A DNA stretch of 64,000 bases from Streptomyces sp. NRRL F-525 (GTDB lineage Bacteria > Actinomycetota > Actinomycetes > Streptomycetales > Streptomycetaceae): contig NZ_JNXE01000012.1 in NCBI RefSeq assembly GCF_000716605.1, positions 124,001 through 188,000 on the forward strand, read 5' to 3'. The notes under the pieces were generated by a model. The model was not told the origin of the DNA, ran no database searches, and saw nothing but the letters and a program-made list of their open reading frames with translations. Made by a program: the position numbers and the translations under genes. Each line of letters starts with the position of its first letter. Position 1 is the stretch's first letter. This document shows, in pieces, positions 1 to 9,100 of the stretch.

Positions 1-375
1 CGGGCCACCCGGGTCAGCGACAGTCTGGTCGGCATGCGCGTCGGCCTCGTGACGGACGACAAGCGCTACAAGGCGGCCGTCAAGGTGTGGGCACGCTGCA
101 TGCGCGAGCGGACGTACACCTACTCGGACCCCGCCCGGGCCCGCGCCGCGGCCACCCTGCCGGAGGCGCCGTGGCCGCACGACAAGGAGATACGGCTGGC
201 CTCGGCCGAAGCGGCCTGTGCCGTCTCCAGCGGCCTGTCGTCCGTGGCCGATTCCCTGGACTCCGAGTACCGGGCCCGGCTCCAGCGCGGCCACCCCCGG
301 GAGACGGCCGACCTCGCGCGCCTCAAGCGCGAGGCCCTGCCCCGCGCCCGCGCGATCGTCGCGCACGGCGACTGA
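1..375 (+). CDS. C-terminal part of a conserved hypothetical protein
   Basis: The frame is open from the first base of the window and stops at TGA 373-375, so the start lies outside; the ATG at 34 is probably internal. The visible 124 residues are charged and helical, with a W-x-x-C-M motif (WARCM) followed about 45 residues later by AACAV. From memory this two-cysteine layout is seen at the C-terminus of actinobacterial exported hypothetical proteins. No catalytic motif is visible and I assign no function. It reads toward the I36-type gene but is 124 bp from it, with short repeats between, so co-transcription is doubtful. Confidence 0.6.
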   Translation, partial: RATRVSDSLVGMRVGLVTDDKRYKAAVKVWARCMRERTYTYSDPARARAAATLPEAPWPHDKEIRLASAEAACAVSSGLSSVADSLDSEYRARLQRGHPRETADLARLKREALPRARAIVAHGD

Positions 376-420
376 GCGCGGCCCGCCTCCCTGCTCACAC
401 AGACCACCACGGCCGTCGAG

Positions 421-478
421 CCGTGGGCGCATCACCCCACCTCGGGCCCATCACCCGACCGTGGGCGCATCACCCCAC
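421..478. repeat. Short direct repeats upstream of the I36-type gene
   Basis: The 20-mer starting CCGTGGGCGCATCACCCCAC is present at 421-440 and again at 459-478. A degenerate third copy (cgggcccatcacccgac) lies between them, giving a repeat unit of roughly 19 bp. They end about 20 bp before the start codon at 500, so they lie in the promoter or 5' UTR. They could be binding sites or simply slippage-derived; nothing in the sequence decides. Confidence 0.6.
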
Positions 479-499
479 CACAACGAAACGAGGGAAACC

Positions 500-955
500 A
501 TGTCCGTCAAGCGCATCCTCACCGTCGCGGCCTCGGCCGCCGCCGTCGCCGCGCTCTTCTCCCCGGTCTCCAGCGCCAGCGCGCTGGACGCGGGCACCCA
601 GAAGACCGCGGCCGCGCAACTCTCCGGGGACGGCTACCTCCACGTCTACACCCAGCCCTACGGCGGCGGCCGCGAGTGCAAGTGGTCCGGCAACTCCGAC
701 AACTGGGGCAGCTGCCGCAACCTGACCTCCGACATCTGGAACAACGGCTACGCGGGCGGCCTGGACGCCGTGGACCTGTACACCGCCCCCAACGCCGGCG
801 GCGCGCACGCCTGCATCAGCCAGGGCGACAGCTGGCCCGACACCACGACCGGCGAATACCGCTTCACCTACGGCGCGGGCCTGTCGCAGTTCGGCAAGAG
901 CGTCAACAACAACATCTCCTCGCACCGCTGGGTGGACTACTGCAGCCAGGGCTGA
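500..955 (+). CDS. Secreted peptidase-inhibitor I36-like protein
   Basis: 151 residues. The N-terminus is a Sec signal peptide: MSVKR, then an Ala/Val-rich core, with likely cleavage after a SASA segment near residue 30. The mature part is a small beta-rich domain with paired aromatic/glycine stretches (YLHVYTQPYGGG and VDLYTAPNAGG) and an ending NNISSHRW. This matches the beta/gamma-crystallin-like I36 inhibitor family (Streptomyces metalloproteinase inhibitor SMPI type) as I know it. The mature chain has four cysteines, enough for two disulfides. The start is ATG 500, preceded by AGGG. It is followed directly by a GC-rich hairpin. It probably acts outside the cell; the target protease is unknown. 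It looks like ordinary chromosome next to the island. Confidence 0.75.
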   Translation: MSVKRILTVAASAAAVAALFSPVSSASALDAGTQKTAAAQLSGDGYLHVYTQPYGGGRECKWSGNSDNWGSCRNLTSDIWNNGYAGGLDAVDLYTAPNAGGAHACISQGDSWPDTTTGEYRFTYGAGLSQFGKSVNNNISSHRWVDYCSQG

Positions 956-960
956 TCCGG

Positions 961-991
961 GGTCCGGAGCGCCCCCCGCGCGCCCCGGACC
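961..991 (+). terminator. Hairpin terminator after the I36-type gene
   Basis: GGTCCGG (961-967) pairs perfectly with CCGGACC (985-991), and a GCG/CGC extension inside the stem follows after one mismatch. It begins 5 bp after the stop codon. There is no T-run, which is usual for Streptomyces. Confidence 0.6.
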
Positions 992-1225
992 GTGGACCCC
1001 CCGTCCCCCGTCGTCGTTCAGCTCCTGAATGCCCCGTGGAACACGGGGGAATGGGCGCCGGATGTGCTGCGGTCGAGTGCCCCCGGCATATCGACCGCAG
1101 CACGCGCCTCGGGTTCGTCCGAAGGCATGATCAGTGCGCCCGTTCCCCCATAGGACGCGCCCCCGTGCCCGTAGGCTCCGGCACAGACAGCTTCCCCGGT
1201 CATCGGGCCGGTCCGGAGGGGTCGG

Positions 1226-1252
1226 GTGTTGCCAGCGGGTATTTGGCAACAC
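1226..1252. promoter_or_regulatory. Perfect 9-bp inverted repeat, candidate operator of the XRE-TPR gene
   Basis: GTGTTGCCA (1226-1234) and TGGCAACAC (1244-1252) are exact reverse complements separated by 9 bp. Its right edge lies 26 bp before the start codon of a helix-turn-helix regulator, the usual position for an autoregulatory site. No other copy was noticed in the window. Confidence 0.55.
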
Positions 1253-1278
1253 CGTTCGGGCGGTGTGTCGTTGGGGGG

Positions 1279-3030
1279 ATGGTCATCGAGTACGACGGGT
1301 TCGGCGCCGAGTTACGCAGGCGCCGCATCGCGGCAGGCATGTCGCTGAGCGAGCTGGCCGGCAAGGTCTACTGCAGCCGCAGCTTCCTGAGCCGCGTGGA
1401 GAACGGACGCCGCAGGGCGTCCCTGGAGTTGGCCCAGCTGTGCGACGAGGTGCTGGGCGCGAAGGGCGCGCTGGTCGGACTGGCGCCGCTGCCCGGGTCG
1501 GACGCCGTACCGAAGGCGGTCCGGGAGAAGGCGTCCGGGGCGGTCAAGTCGCCGGAGAGGGACGGGCGTTCGGCCGTCGCGCCGGACCGCGCCGAGTTCC
1601 GCCGGCTGCTGCGGCGCGGTGACCTCAGCCATACCGCGGGCGGGATGCGCGAGGCCGAACGGTACTACACCGCCGCCTACCACAGCGCCGAGGGCGACCC
1701 GCGCGCGCAGGCCGAGGCCGTGATCAGGATGGCGCGCCGCTGGTCCGACCCCGGCCAGGTCGACCGCGAACTGCTCCAGTCGATCCGGGGCTGCCTGACC
1801 GCGCTGGACGGCGACCGGAGCTCCGAGGCGGCGGGACTGCGGCTGCGGCTCGAAGCCCACCTCGCGAAGAAGATGGCCCTCGCCGTCAGCCAGGACACCG
1901 CGGCGGGACTGGCGGGACCCGCCGAGGGAGCGCGGCTCGCCGAGGAGACACTGCGCCGATTACCCGACGACGGCGACGACGAGGTGCGCTGCGAAGTCCT
2001 CACCGAGTGCCGCTGGGCACGCTACGACTTCATGCCGGCCCCCGAGTCACTGACCCTCTCGGAGCGGTTGCGTGAAGCCGCGGCCCGGCAGGACTCGCCC
2101 TACTTCCGCGGCGAGGCCCTCATGGCCGTCGCCATCGACCAGCTCCGCAACGGCAGGATCTTCAGCGCCCTCGCCACCGCGAACCAGTACCGCAAGCACG
2201 CCGCCGAGACCCAGAGCGCCCTCGCCCTGTGGCAGCGGCACACCCTCGACGCCCTCCTCGACCTGTGGCACGGCCGGTTCGACGCCGCCGCCGAGTGGAT
2301 CTTCGTGGAGTCGCTGAAGTTCATCGAACTGCTCCGCGCCGACTACGCCGTCCCCGCGGACAACCTCACCCAGACCCGCCTCGGCCAGGCCTACTGGCTG
2401 CTGAGACAGCAGGGCAGACTCGCCGAACTCTTCACCTCCGACCTGGCAGGCGACGTCGAGCGCCACGCCTACTTCCCGGTCTGGCGGGCCGGTCTCGCCC
2501 TCGCCCTGTGCGAGACGGGGCAGCACGCCGAGGGCGCGGACCTGTTCCTCGGCTGCGTCGCCGACGTCGACCGCTTCCCGCCGTCGGGCTGGGCCGTCCC
2601 CGCGCTCGTGCTGCTCGCGGAGGTCTGCGCGGCGCTGGACCTGGAGGGCGGATTCGAGGCCGAGTTGGCGCCGGTACTGCCCACACTCCGCGCGCGCCTG
2701 GCCCCGCACGACGGCCAGCAACTCGCCCTGGGCGGCTGGCCCACGGTCCTCGTCGGCCCGACCGCCCGCGCCTGCGGCGTCCTCGCCCTCGCCGCGAACG
2801 AACCGGGCACCGCCCTCGAACACTTCCGCCAGGCCGCCGTCCCGGCCCGCTCCTCCCAGCCCGAACTCGCCCGCCTCCGCCTGGCCCAGGCCCGCGCGGT
2901 ACGGCGGGTGGGGGGTCCGGGGAGCGAACCGAACGCGGTGCGGTTGCTGCGGGAGGCGGCTCGGGGGGCGGAGACGTATGGGATGACGTGGCTGGGGGCG
3001 CAGTGTGAGGGGTTGTTGGGGCGGGGGTGA
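1279..3030 (+). CDS. XRE-family regulator with long TPR-like C-terminal region
   Basis: 583 residues. Residues about 7-60 form an XRE helix-turn-helix (AELRRRRIAAGMSLSELAG, then SRSFLSRVENGRRRAS). From about residue 110 to the end the protein is a run of helical, Ala/Leu-rich repeats typical of TPR arrays. Streptomyces has many such HTH-TPR regulators, some linked to development and antibiotic control; the ligand is unknown. ATG 1279 was chosen because it sets the HTH at the N-terminus; it has GGGGGG directly in front and no well-spaced Shine-Dalgarno. A TTA codon at 1960-1962 (codon 228) would make translation depend on the bldA tRNA. The gene lies 136 bp upstream of the Wadjet operon in the same direction, so a role in controlling it is possible but unproven. 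Confidence 0.85.
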   Translation: MVIEYDGFGAELRRRRIAAGMSLSELAGKVYCSRSFLSRVENGRRRASLELAQLCDEVLGAKGALVGLAPLPGSDAVPKAVREKASGAVKSPERDGRSAVAPDRAEFRRLLRRGDLSHTAGGMREAERYYTAAYHSAEGDPRAQAEAVIRMARRWSDPGQVDRELLQSIRGCLTALDGDRSSEAAGLRLRLEAHLAKKMALAVSQDTAAGLAGPAEGARLAEETLRRLPDDGDDEVRCEVLTECRWARYDFMPAPESLTLSERLREAAARQDSPYFRGEALMAVAIDQLRNGRIFSALATANQYRKHAAETQSALALWQRHTLDALLDLWHGRFDAAAEWIFVESLKFIELLRADYAVPADNLTQTRLGQAYWLLRQQGRLAELFTSDLAGDVERHAYFPVWRAGLALALCETGQHAEGADLFLGCVADVDRFPPSGWAVPALVLLAEVCAALDLEGGFEAELAPVLPTLRARLAPHDGQQLALGGWPTVLVGPTARACGVLALAANEPGTALEHFRQAAVPARSSQPELARLRLAQARAVRRVGGPGSEPNAVRLLREAARGAETYGMTWLGAQCEGLLGRG

Positions 3031-3166
3031 GTGATGGGCGTTTCGTACGGTGCTCGCACCTGTGGTGTCGCACGGGCGGTGGGTCCTTCCCACTGATGTC
3101 CGCCTGATGTCCCCGATTTGGCCGACTTCCGCCGGAGTGTCAGAGGCGATCCGTACCCTCGGCGAC

Positions 3167-4801
3167 ATGGAGGGGAACGAGTCGTACGAAGAGGATCCCG
3201 GGGCGGAGGCTTGGCGGCGGTTGAGCGCGTACGCCTACCTCAGCGCCCCGGAGCGCCTGGAACACCTCGCGGTGATGCGGGTGTTCTGCGGCACGCTGCT
3301 CGCGGATCTGGCCGTACCCGATGTGCTCGCGAAGCTGCGGCAGTTGGGCGGGCCAGGAGCGGCGCTGGACGCGGAGACGCTCACCGCCCGGCTCGAACAA
3401 CTCGTACGGTGGGGCAACCTGCTGCGCAGCACCCACGCGGTGCGGGCGACGACCATCGCCGAATACCAGCGCTCCCGGTCGCGCTACCAGCTGTCCAAGC
3501 TCGGCGAGCGCGTCCAGCGGGACGCGGACGAGGTGCTGTCCGGCGCGGACGCCGCCCGCGAGGTGAGCAGCGAACTGCTCGCGCTCGTCGACCGCGGCTT
3601 GAGTGAGATCGCAGCGCTCGTCGCGGCACCGGGTGGCGCGAACCCGCAGCAGGCCCTGGAGCGGATCAGTACGCTCTTTGTGCAGTTCGCCGAATTCGCA
3701 GAGTCGGTACGGGACTTCTACGCCTACCTGGGCCAGGTCCTGGCGCGCTACGACCTCGACGGATCCGAGTACCAGGGATTCAAGGAGCTGCTGCTCGACT
3801 ACGTGGAGGCCATCACCGAGGACGTCTCCTTCCGGGCCCCGCGCATCGCCGCACACCTGGACGCCGTCTGGCCGCATCTGCCCGTGCTGCTCGCCCGTAT
3901 CGACGCGCACACGGCAGGGATCGGAGCGCTCGCCGACGCGTTGCCCGAGACACGAGTGCAGCGCAGCCGGGGCCGGGACCTCGTCGATTGGGAGGGGCTG
4001 CGCGACTGGTTCGCCGACACCGGCGGGCATGGACACGGCAGCCAGGTGGACCAGCTCCGGGATGCCACGTTGCGCGCCCTGCAGTCCCTGCTCGCGAACG
4101 CCAAGCGGATGCTGCGCTCGGCCTCGGGCGAGATGTCCCGCCGCAAGGATCTGCTGCGGCTGGCGGCCTGGTTCGACACCGCGGAGCCTGAGGAGGCCCA
4201 CGACATAGCGGTCGCCGCCTTCGGGCTCTACGGGGCGCGGCACCTGGGAGTCGCACCGGACCCGGACCGGCCCGTTCCCGCGTATGTGAGTTGGTGGACC
4301 GGACCCGTCGTGGACGTACCCGTGGCCCTGCGCGAGCGCGGCAGCAGAGCGCCGCGCGGACGTTCCGCGGCGGCCGAGGACCATGCCGAGCAGAAGCACC
4401 GCCTCATGGAGCAGGCGCGGGAGGAGACCGAGGCCCGGCGGGCGGCCGCCGACGAACTCCGCAGCGCGTCCGGCAGGTTCGACCAGGTGAGGCTCGGCGC
4501 GGCGGCCATGCGGCTGCTCCTGGAGTTGCTCACCTCGGCGCTGGGCAACGCCCAACTACACATGGACACTGGGGACTTCCTGCTTGAGGGGGCGCAGGCC
4601 GCCGACGCGGATCTCGGCATCCGGTTGACTGCATGGCGCACTCCCGGCCGGCACACGCTCCTGCGTTCCGTGGACGGCGACCTGACGGCGGACGACCTCA
4701 CGCTGGCCGTCGAGAGGGCATCGACCCCTGCCGTCGGGGGCGCGTCGGTCCTGGCCGTCGGGAATGCCCCGGCCCCCGACACCGAGGAGGCGAGCGCCTG
4801 A
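3167..4801 (+). CDS. jetA: Wadjet type III JetA (DUF2397/TIGR02677-like)
   Basis: 544 residues from ATG 3167; GTG 3137, in frame, would add ten. The protein is mostly helical, with an N-terminal conserved start (EAWRRLSAYAYLSAPERLEH) and a charged helical stretch near residues 395-450 (EDHAEQKHRLMEQAREETEA). It fits DUF2397, the first member of the four-gene neighbourhood TIGR02677-02680 described as type III Wadjet. JetA is the kleisin-like subunit joining the SMC heads; the complex recognises and destroys small circular plasmids. TACCCT at 3153-3158 could be a -10 for a nearly leaderless transcript. Two CTGATGTCC copies, 11 bp apart at 3093-3112, lie upstream. The stop overlaps the jetB start (TGATG). 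Confidence 0.88.
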   Translation: MEGNESYEEDPGAEAWRRLSAYAYLSAPERLEHLAVMRVFCGTLLADLAVPDVLAKLRQLGGPGAALDAETLTARLEQLVRWGNLLRSTHAVRATTIAEYQRSRSRYQLSKLGERVQRDADEVLSGADAAREVSSELLALVDRGLSEIAALVAAPGGANPQQALERISTLFVQFAEFAESVRDFYAYLGQVLARYDLDGSEYQGFKELLLDYVEAITEDVSFRAPRIAAHLDAVWPHLPVLLARIDAHTAGIGALADALPETRVQRSRGRDLVDWEGLRDWFADTGGHGHGSQVDQLRDATLRALQSLLANAKRMLRSASGEMSRRKDLLRLAAWFDTAEPEEAHDIAVAAFGLYGARHLGVAPDPDRPVPAYVSWWTGPVVDVPVALRERGSRAPRGRSAAAEDHAEQKHRLMEQAREETEARRAAADELRSASGRFDQVRLGAAAMRLLLELLTSALGNAQLHMDTGDFLLEGAQAADADLGIRLTAWRTPGRHTLLRSVDGDLTADDLTLAVERASTPAVGGASVLAVGNAPAPDTEEASA

Positions 4802-6165
4802 TGCCCCTGCCTTCCGCTCACGACGTCGCGCTCGCCGCCGAGCGCCGCACCGCCGCGCGGCTGCTCCTGGCACACCCCTTGGTCACCAGCGCCGGACCGC
4901 ACAGCGACACCTTCCCGCTCGTCCGCCGCCACGCCGACTGGCTCGCCCAGCGTTTCCAGCAGGTGTTCGGCTACCGGCTGCTGGTGGAGGCGACGTACGC
5001 CCGGCTGTTCAAGTCGGGCCTCGGACCGAGCTCGGGGCACCGCCTGGAGCGACCGTCGACCGGGACGCCGTTCACTCCACGGACGTACGCCTACCTGGCC
5101 CTCGCTCTGTCTGTCCTCGTCACCGCGCCGGAACAGATCCTGCTCTCGCAGCTCGTCGCCGACCTGAGGGCCGCGGCCGTCGACGCCGGGATGGAGATCA
5201 CCGACACCGGGCGGCAGGCCGAGCGGCGGACACTCGCCGCCGCGCTGCGCCGACTTGTCGACTGGGGCGTCCTCAGCGAGACCGAGGGTCATGTGTCGGC
5301 GGTCGCCGAGGACCGGGCCGGCGAGGCACTGCTGACCGTGGACCGCGAAATCGCACGGGCCGTTGTCGCCGGTCCGCTCGCCCAGAGCCGCGACGGCACG
5401 GACCTCGTACGCCGGGCCGCCGATCCAGGTTTCGGTGGACCGCGTACCTATGTCCGCAGGCGTCTCGTCGAGACTCCGGTCGTACACCTCGACGACCTCA
5501 CCGACGCCGAGCGCGAATGGCTGCGGACACGACAGCGGCGCGAGGCCCAGGCGTTCTCCGAACTGCTCGGTCTGGAGGCCGAGATCCGCGCCGAGGGAGT
5601 AGCCCTCGTCGACCCGGACGCCGAACTCACCGATCTGCACCTGCCGGGCACCGGCACGGTCGCCCAGGCCGCGCTGCTGCTCGTGGAGCGGCTCGTCGAC
5701 CGGCTGCGCCCGCAGGAGCCGGGGCATCCCGCGATCGGGGGCCGCCTGGTCATCGGCGTACCGGTACCGGAGGGCCTGCTGCCCGAACTGCTCGATGAAC
5801 TGGTGGACGAGTACGGCAGACGCAGCAACTGGCAGCGCGGCCACGTGGAGGACCGGGACGGATTCCTCGCCGCCGTACTGGACCTCCTCGTCCGGATGCG
5901 TCTGATGGCGCCTGAGGGCCCCGTGCGCGCGGACGGCCACGGGCTGCCCGAGGGATACGAGGAGACAGCGGCCGACGGCCGTTCCGTCACGGATGTCTCG
6001 GGCGCCCGCGGTCGGCGCCGGGCGGCGGGCTGGGTGCTCCTCGCGGCGGCGGCCCGGTACGCGACGACGGTCGCGGTCACACCCCGTGCCACCGAACTGC
6101 CCTCGCTGCCCGCAGAGTTGTCGCGGTCCACCGCGGGCGCCGTCATGGAGGAACCACCCCGATGA
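4801..6165 (+). CDS. jetB: Wadjet type III JetB (DUF2398/TIGR02678-like)
   Basis: 454 residues. ATG 4801 overlaps the jetA stop by one base, so translation is probably coupled. The start (AAERRTAARLLLAHPLVT) and winged-helix-like segments, for example TLAAALRRLVDWGVLSETEG near residues 143-162, match DUF2398. JetB corresponds to MksE, the winged-helix subunit bound to the kleisin in condensin-like complexes. No catalytic motif is expected and none is seen. The gene sits between jetA and jetC, overlapping jetC by four bases (ATGA). Confidence 0.88.
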   Translation: MPLPSAHDVALAAERRTAARLLLAHPLVTSAGPHSDTFPLVRRHADWLAQRFQQVFGYRLLVEATYARLFKSGLGPSSGHRLERPSTGTPFTPRTYAYLALALSVLVTAPEQILLSQLVADLRAAAVDAGMEITDTGRQAERRTLAAALRRLVDWGVLSETEGHVSAVAEDRAGEALLTVDREIARAVVAGPLAQSRDGTDLVRRAADPGFGGPRTYVRRRLVETPVVHLDDLTDAEREWLRTRQRREAQAFSELLGLEAEIRAEGVALVDPDAELTDLHLPGTGTVAQAALLLVERLVDRLRPQEPGHPAIGGRLVIGVPVPEGLLPELLDELVDEYGRRSNWQRGHVEDRDGFLAAVLDLLVRMRLMAPEGPVRADGHGLPEGYEETAADGRSVTDVSGARGRRRAAGWVLLAAAARYATTVAVTPRATELPSLPAELSRSTAGAVMEEPPR

Positions 6166-9100
6166 CTCCCACCGAGACCTCCCTCCACCGATACCGCCTG
6201 CGCCGCGCCGGTATCCGCAACGTCTGGCAGTACGACGAGCAGGAGTTCGCGTTCGGCGACGGCCGTCTCCTGCTGCGCGGCAAGAACGGTGCGGGCAAGT
6301 CGAAGGCGCTGGAGATGCTGCTGCCGTATCTGCTCGACGGCGACGCCCGCGCGCTGGACGCCACGGGCACGGGGCGCACTACCCTCCTCTGGCTGATGCT
6401 GGACGGCTTCCAGCAGACCAATCGGCTGGGCTATCTCTGGGTCGAGTTCGCGCGGACCGACGAAGAGGGCGTCGACCACCACCTCACTCTCGGTGCGGCC
6501 GTCCGCGCGTCCCATTCGACCAGGACGGCAAAGCCGTACTTCTTCGTGACCACGCTCCGGGTCGGAGAAGGCCTGCACCTCGCCCCTGCCGGCCAGCCCC
6601 TCTCCCTTGACCAGCTCAAGGAGCACGTCGGCGCGGACAACGTCACCGACCGAGCCGTGGAGCACCGGGCGAGAGTGGCTCGCGAACTGTTCGGCCTGAC
6701 CGACCCGGCTCGCTACCGCAACCTGCTTCACCTCCTGCACCGGCTGCGCCGGCCCACCATCGGTGACCGGATCGACTCCGGCGGCCTGGTCTCCGTACTC
6801 GCCGAGACACTGCCCGCGCTCGACGACGAGATCGTGGAGAAGGTGGCCCGCAACCTTGACGACCTCGACGCCGTACGGGCCGACCTGGGGCGCCTGGAGC
6901 GAACCGACCAGGCGTTGCGCACCTTCCTTACCGACTACCGCGGCTATTTGCACGGGGCCCTGCGCCGCCGTGCCGACCGGGCGAGTGCCGAGCTGGACCG
7001 GCTCGCGGAGTGCCGCAAGGCCGCGGGCGACGCTGCGCGGAACACGGAGGCGCTGCGCGGACGCGAGGCGGAGGTCGCCGCCCGCGTCGAGAGCCTCGTC
7101 GGCGAGCGGACCGCAGCCGAAACGGACCTCGCCGCGCTGCACGCCAGCACCGGATACCGCAGCCTCAAGGAGCTCGCGGAGAAGCGTGCCACTGTCACCG
7201 CCCTGCACAACGCGGCCGCCACCGCCTTCAAGTCCCTGCGCCAGGCCCACGGCAACCAGGAGGAGGCCGGGCGGCGGCTCACCGCCGAGGCCGACCGACT
7301 CGGCGAAGAGCTCGTCGAACTGAGCACGGCACACGGCGAGTTGGTGGGCGAGGCGGAGCGGGCGGGCCTTGCCCCCGTGCACCTGGGGGATCCCGTTGCG
7401 CCCACCGCCGCGCTGGTCTCACCGGCCGCCACGACCGAACTGACCGCACCGGAGGGCGACTTCCACCTCGTACGCCACACCGAAGTGCTGGCGGTCGACA
7501 CCGAGGCCTGCGCGACCGACCTGCCCACCTGGGACGCCCAACTCGACGCCGCGCAACCGGTGATCAGAAACCGCGCTCGGACGGTGACCGAACTGCGCGC
7601 CCTCATCGAGAGGTCGGACCGAGCCCGTCGCGAGGCACAGGAGGCCGACGCCACCCGCGAGCGGCTGGAGGAACAGACGGATCGTGCGCGCGCTCAGGCG
7701 GACGTGCGCCGACAGGAAACGGCGCGGGAGGGAGAGGCGTACGCCGACGAGGTCAGGGCCTGGAGCGAGCGGCTGCGCGGTCTCATCGGGATGCCCCTGG
7801 ACCCGGTACTCGCCCTGGTCGCAACCGACTTGGCGGACGGACCGCTGCCGGCGCAGACCTCCGACGAGGTGGCCGACGCGGCCCGGTCGGCCGTCGACCC
7901 GTGGCTTGCGGAACTGGGCGAGGAGCGCGATGCCCTCGCTGTCGCGGTCCGCGAACTCATCGGTGACCGCGACCGCCTCAGCCGCGACCGTGCGGAATGG
8001 GAGCGTCGTGCCGACCCCGAGCCGCCGCCTCCACCCCACCGCGCGGCGCCCCGTTCACCCGGCACCGGAGCACCTCTGTACCGGCTGGTGGACTTCGCGG
8101 ACGACCTGGCACAGGAAGCACGGGCGGGACTGGAAGCCGCGCTGGAGGCGAGCGGCCTGCTCGACGCCTGGGTCCGCGCCGACGGCACGGTCCTGGACCC
8201 GGCCACCCGGGACACCCTGCTCGTTCCGGGACCGCCGATGGCCGGGACGACGCTCGCCCAGGCGCTGCGGCCGGTCGCCGCGCCGGACAGCGGGGTGACG
8301 GCGGAACAGGTGGAGCGGGTGCTCGCGGCGGTGGCGCTGGTGGCCGGGGACGCGGCGGGCAGCGCGGGTGACACGGCCATGGGGACCGACGGCTCATGGC
8401 GGCTCGGCATCGCCCATGGCCGCCACTCCAAGTGGGCCGCAGAGTACGTCGGCGCGGCGGTGCGCGCGGAGACCCGCCGCCGGACGCTGGCCGAACTCGA
8501 CGAGCAACTGGTAGTGACCCAAGGCCAGTTGGCGGAGCAGCAGCACAGCCTGCGCATCCTGACCGGGCATCGCGACACAGTTGCGGACACCCTGCACCGG
8601 CCACCTTCCGCGCGCCGGCTGACCGACGCCTGGGCGCGTACCGCCGAGGCCGAACACACGGCCGAGACCCTCGCGGGCCAGGCGGCCGGGGCGGCGCGCG
8701 AGGCGGAGCAGGTACGGGCTCGCGCGGTGGCGGCTCGACGGGAGACGGAGGCGACGGCGAGCGCCCACGGCCTGCCCGCTGACTCTGCCGCGCTCGACAT
8801 GGTCCGTGTCGCCCTGGACCGCCTCGGCCAGGGCGTCGTGCTGCTGCGGCGGCGGGTGCGCGCGGTCATGTCCACGGCCGACGGCCATCAGGCCGGACGT
8901 ACGGACTACGAGCGCGCTGCGTCGGCCCGCGGAGAAGCGGAAGCCGACTACACCGAGCCGCTGGACCGTCTGGAGGCCGCCCGCCGCACCGTCCGAGGCC
9001 TGGAGGAGTCGGTGGGCGCCACCGAGCAGGAGATCCTGCGGCGCGAGGCTGACGGTCAGCGTCGTCTGGAGGCCGTGGTGCGCCAACTCCCGCACGTGAG

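Larger units (their letters stand above)
956..1278. other. Intergenic region before the XRE-TPR regulator
   Basis: Stretch of 323 bp without a gene. It holds the hairpin at 961-991 and the palindrome at 1226-1252. No strong sigma-70-type promoter is obvious. A TAGGCT at 1172-1177 resembles a -10 box but has no good -35. Confidence 0.5.

Noticed and set aside
421..478. Repeats upstream of the I36-type gene as a CRISPR array
   Set aside because: Only two good copies with an 18-bp interval that is itself a degenerate copy. There are no spacers and no cas genes.
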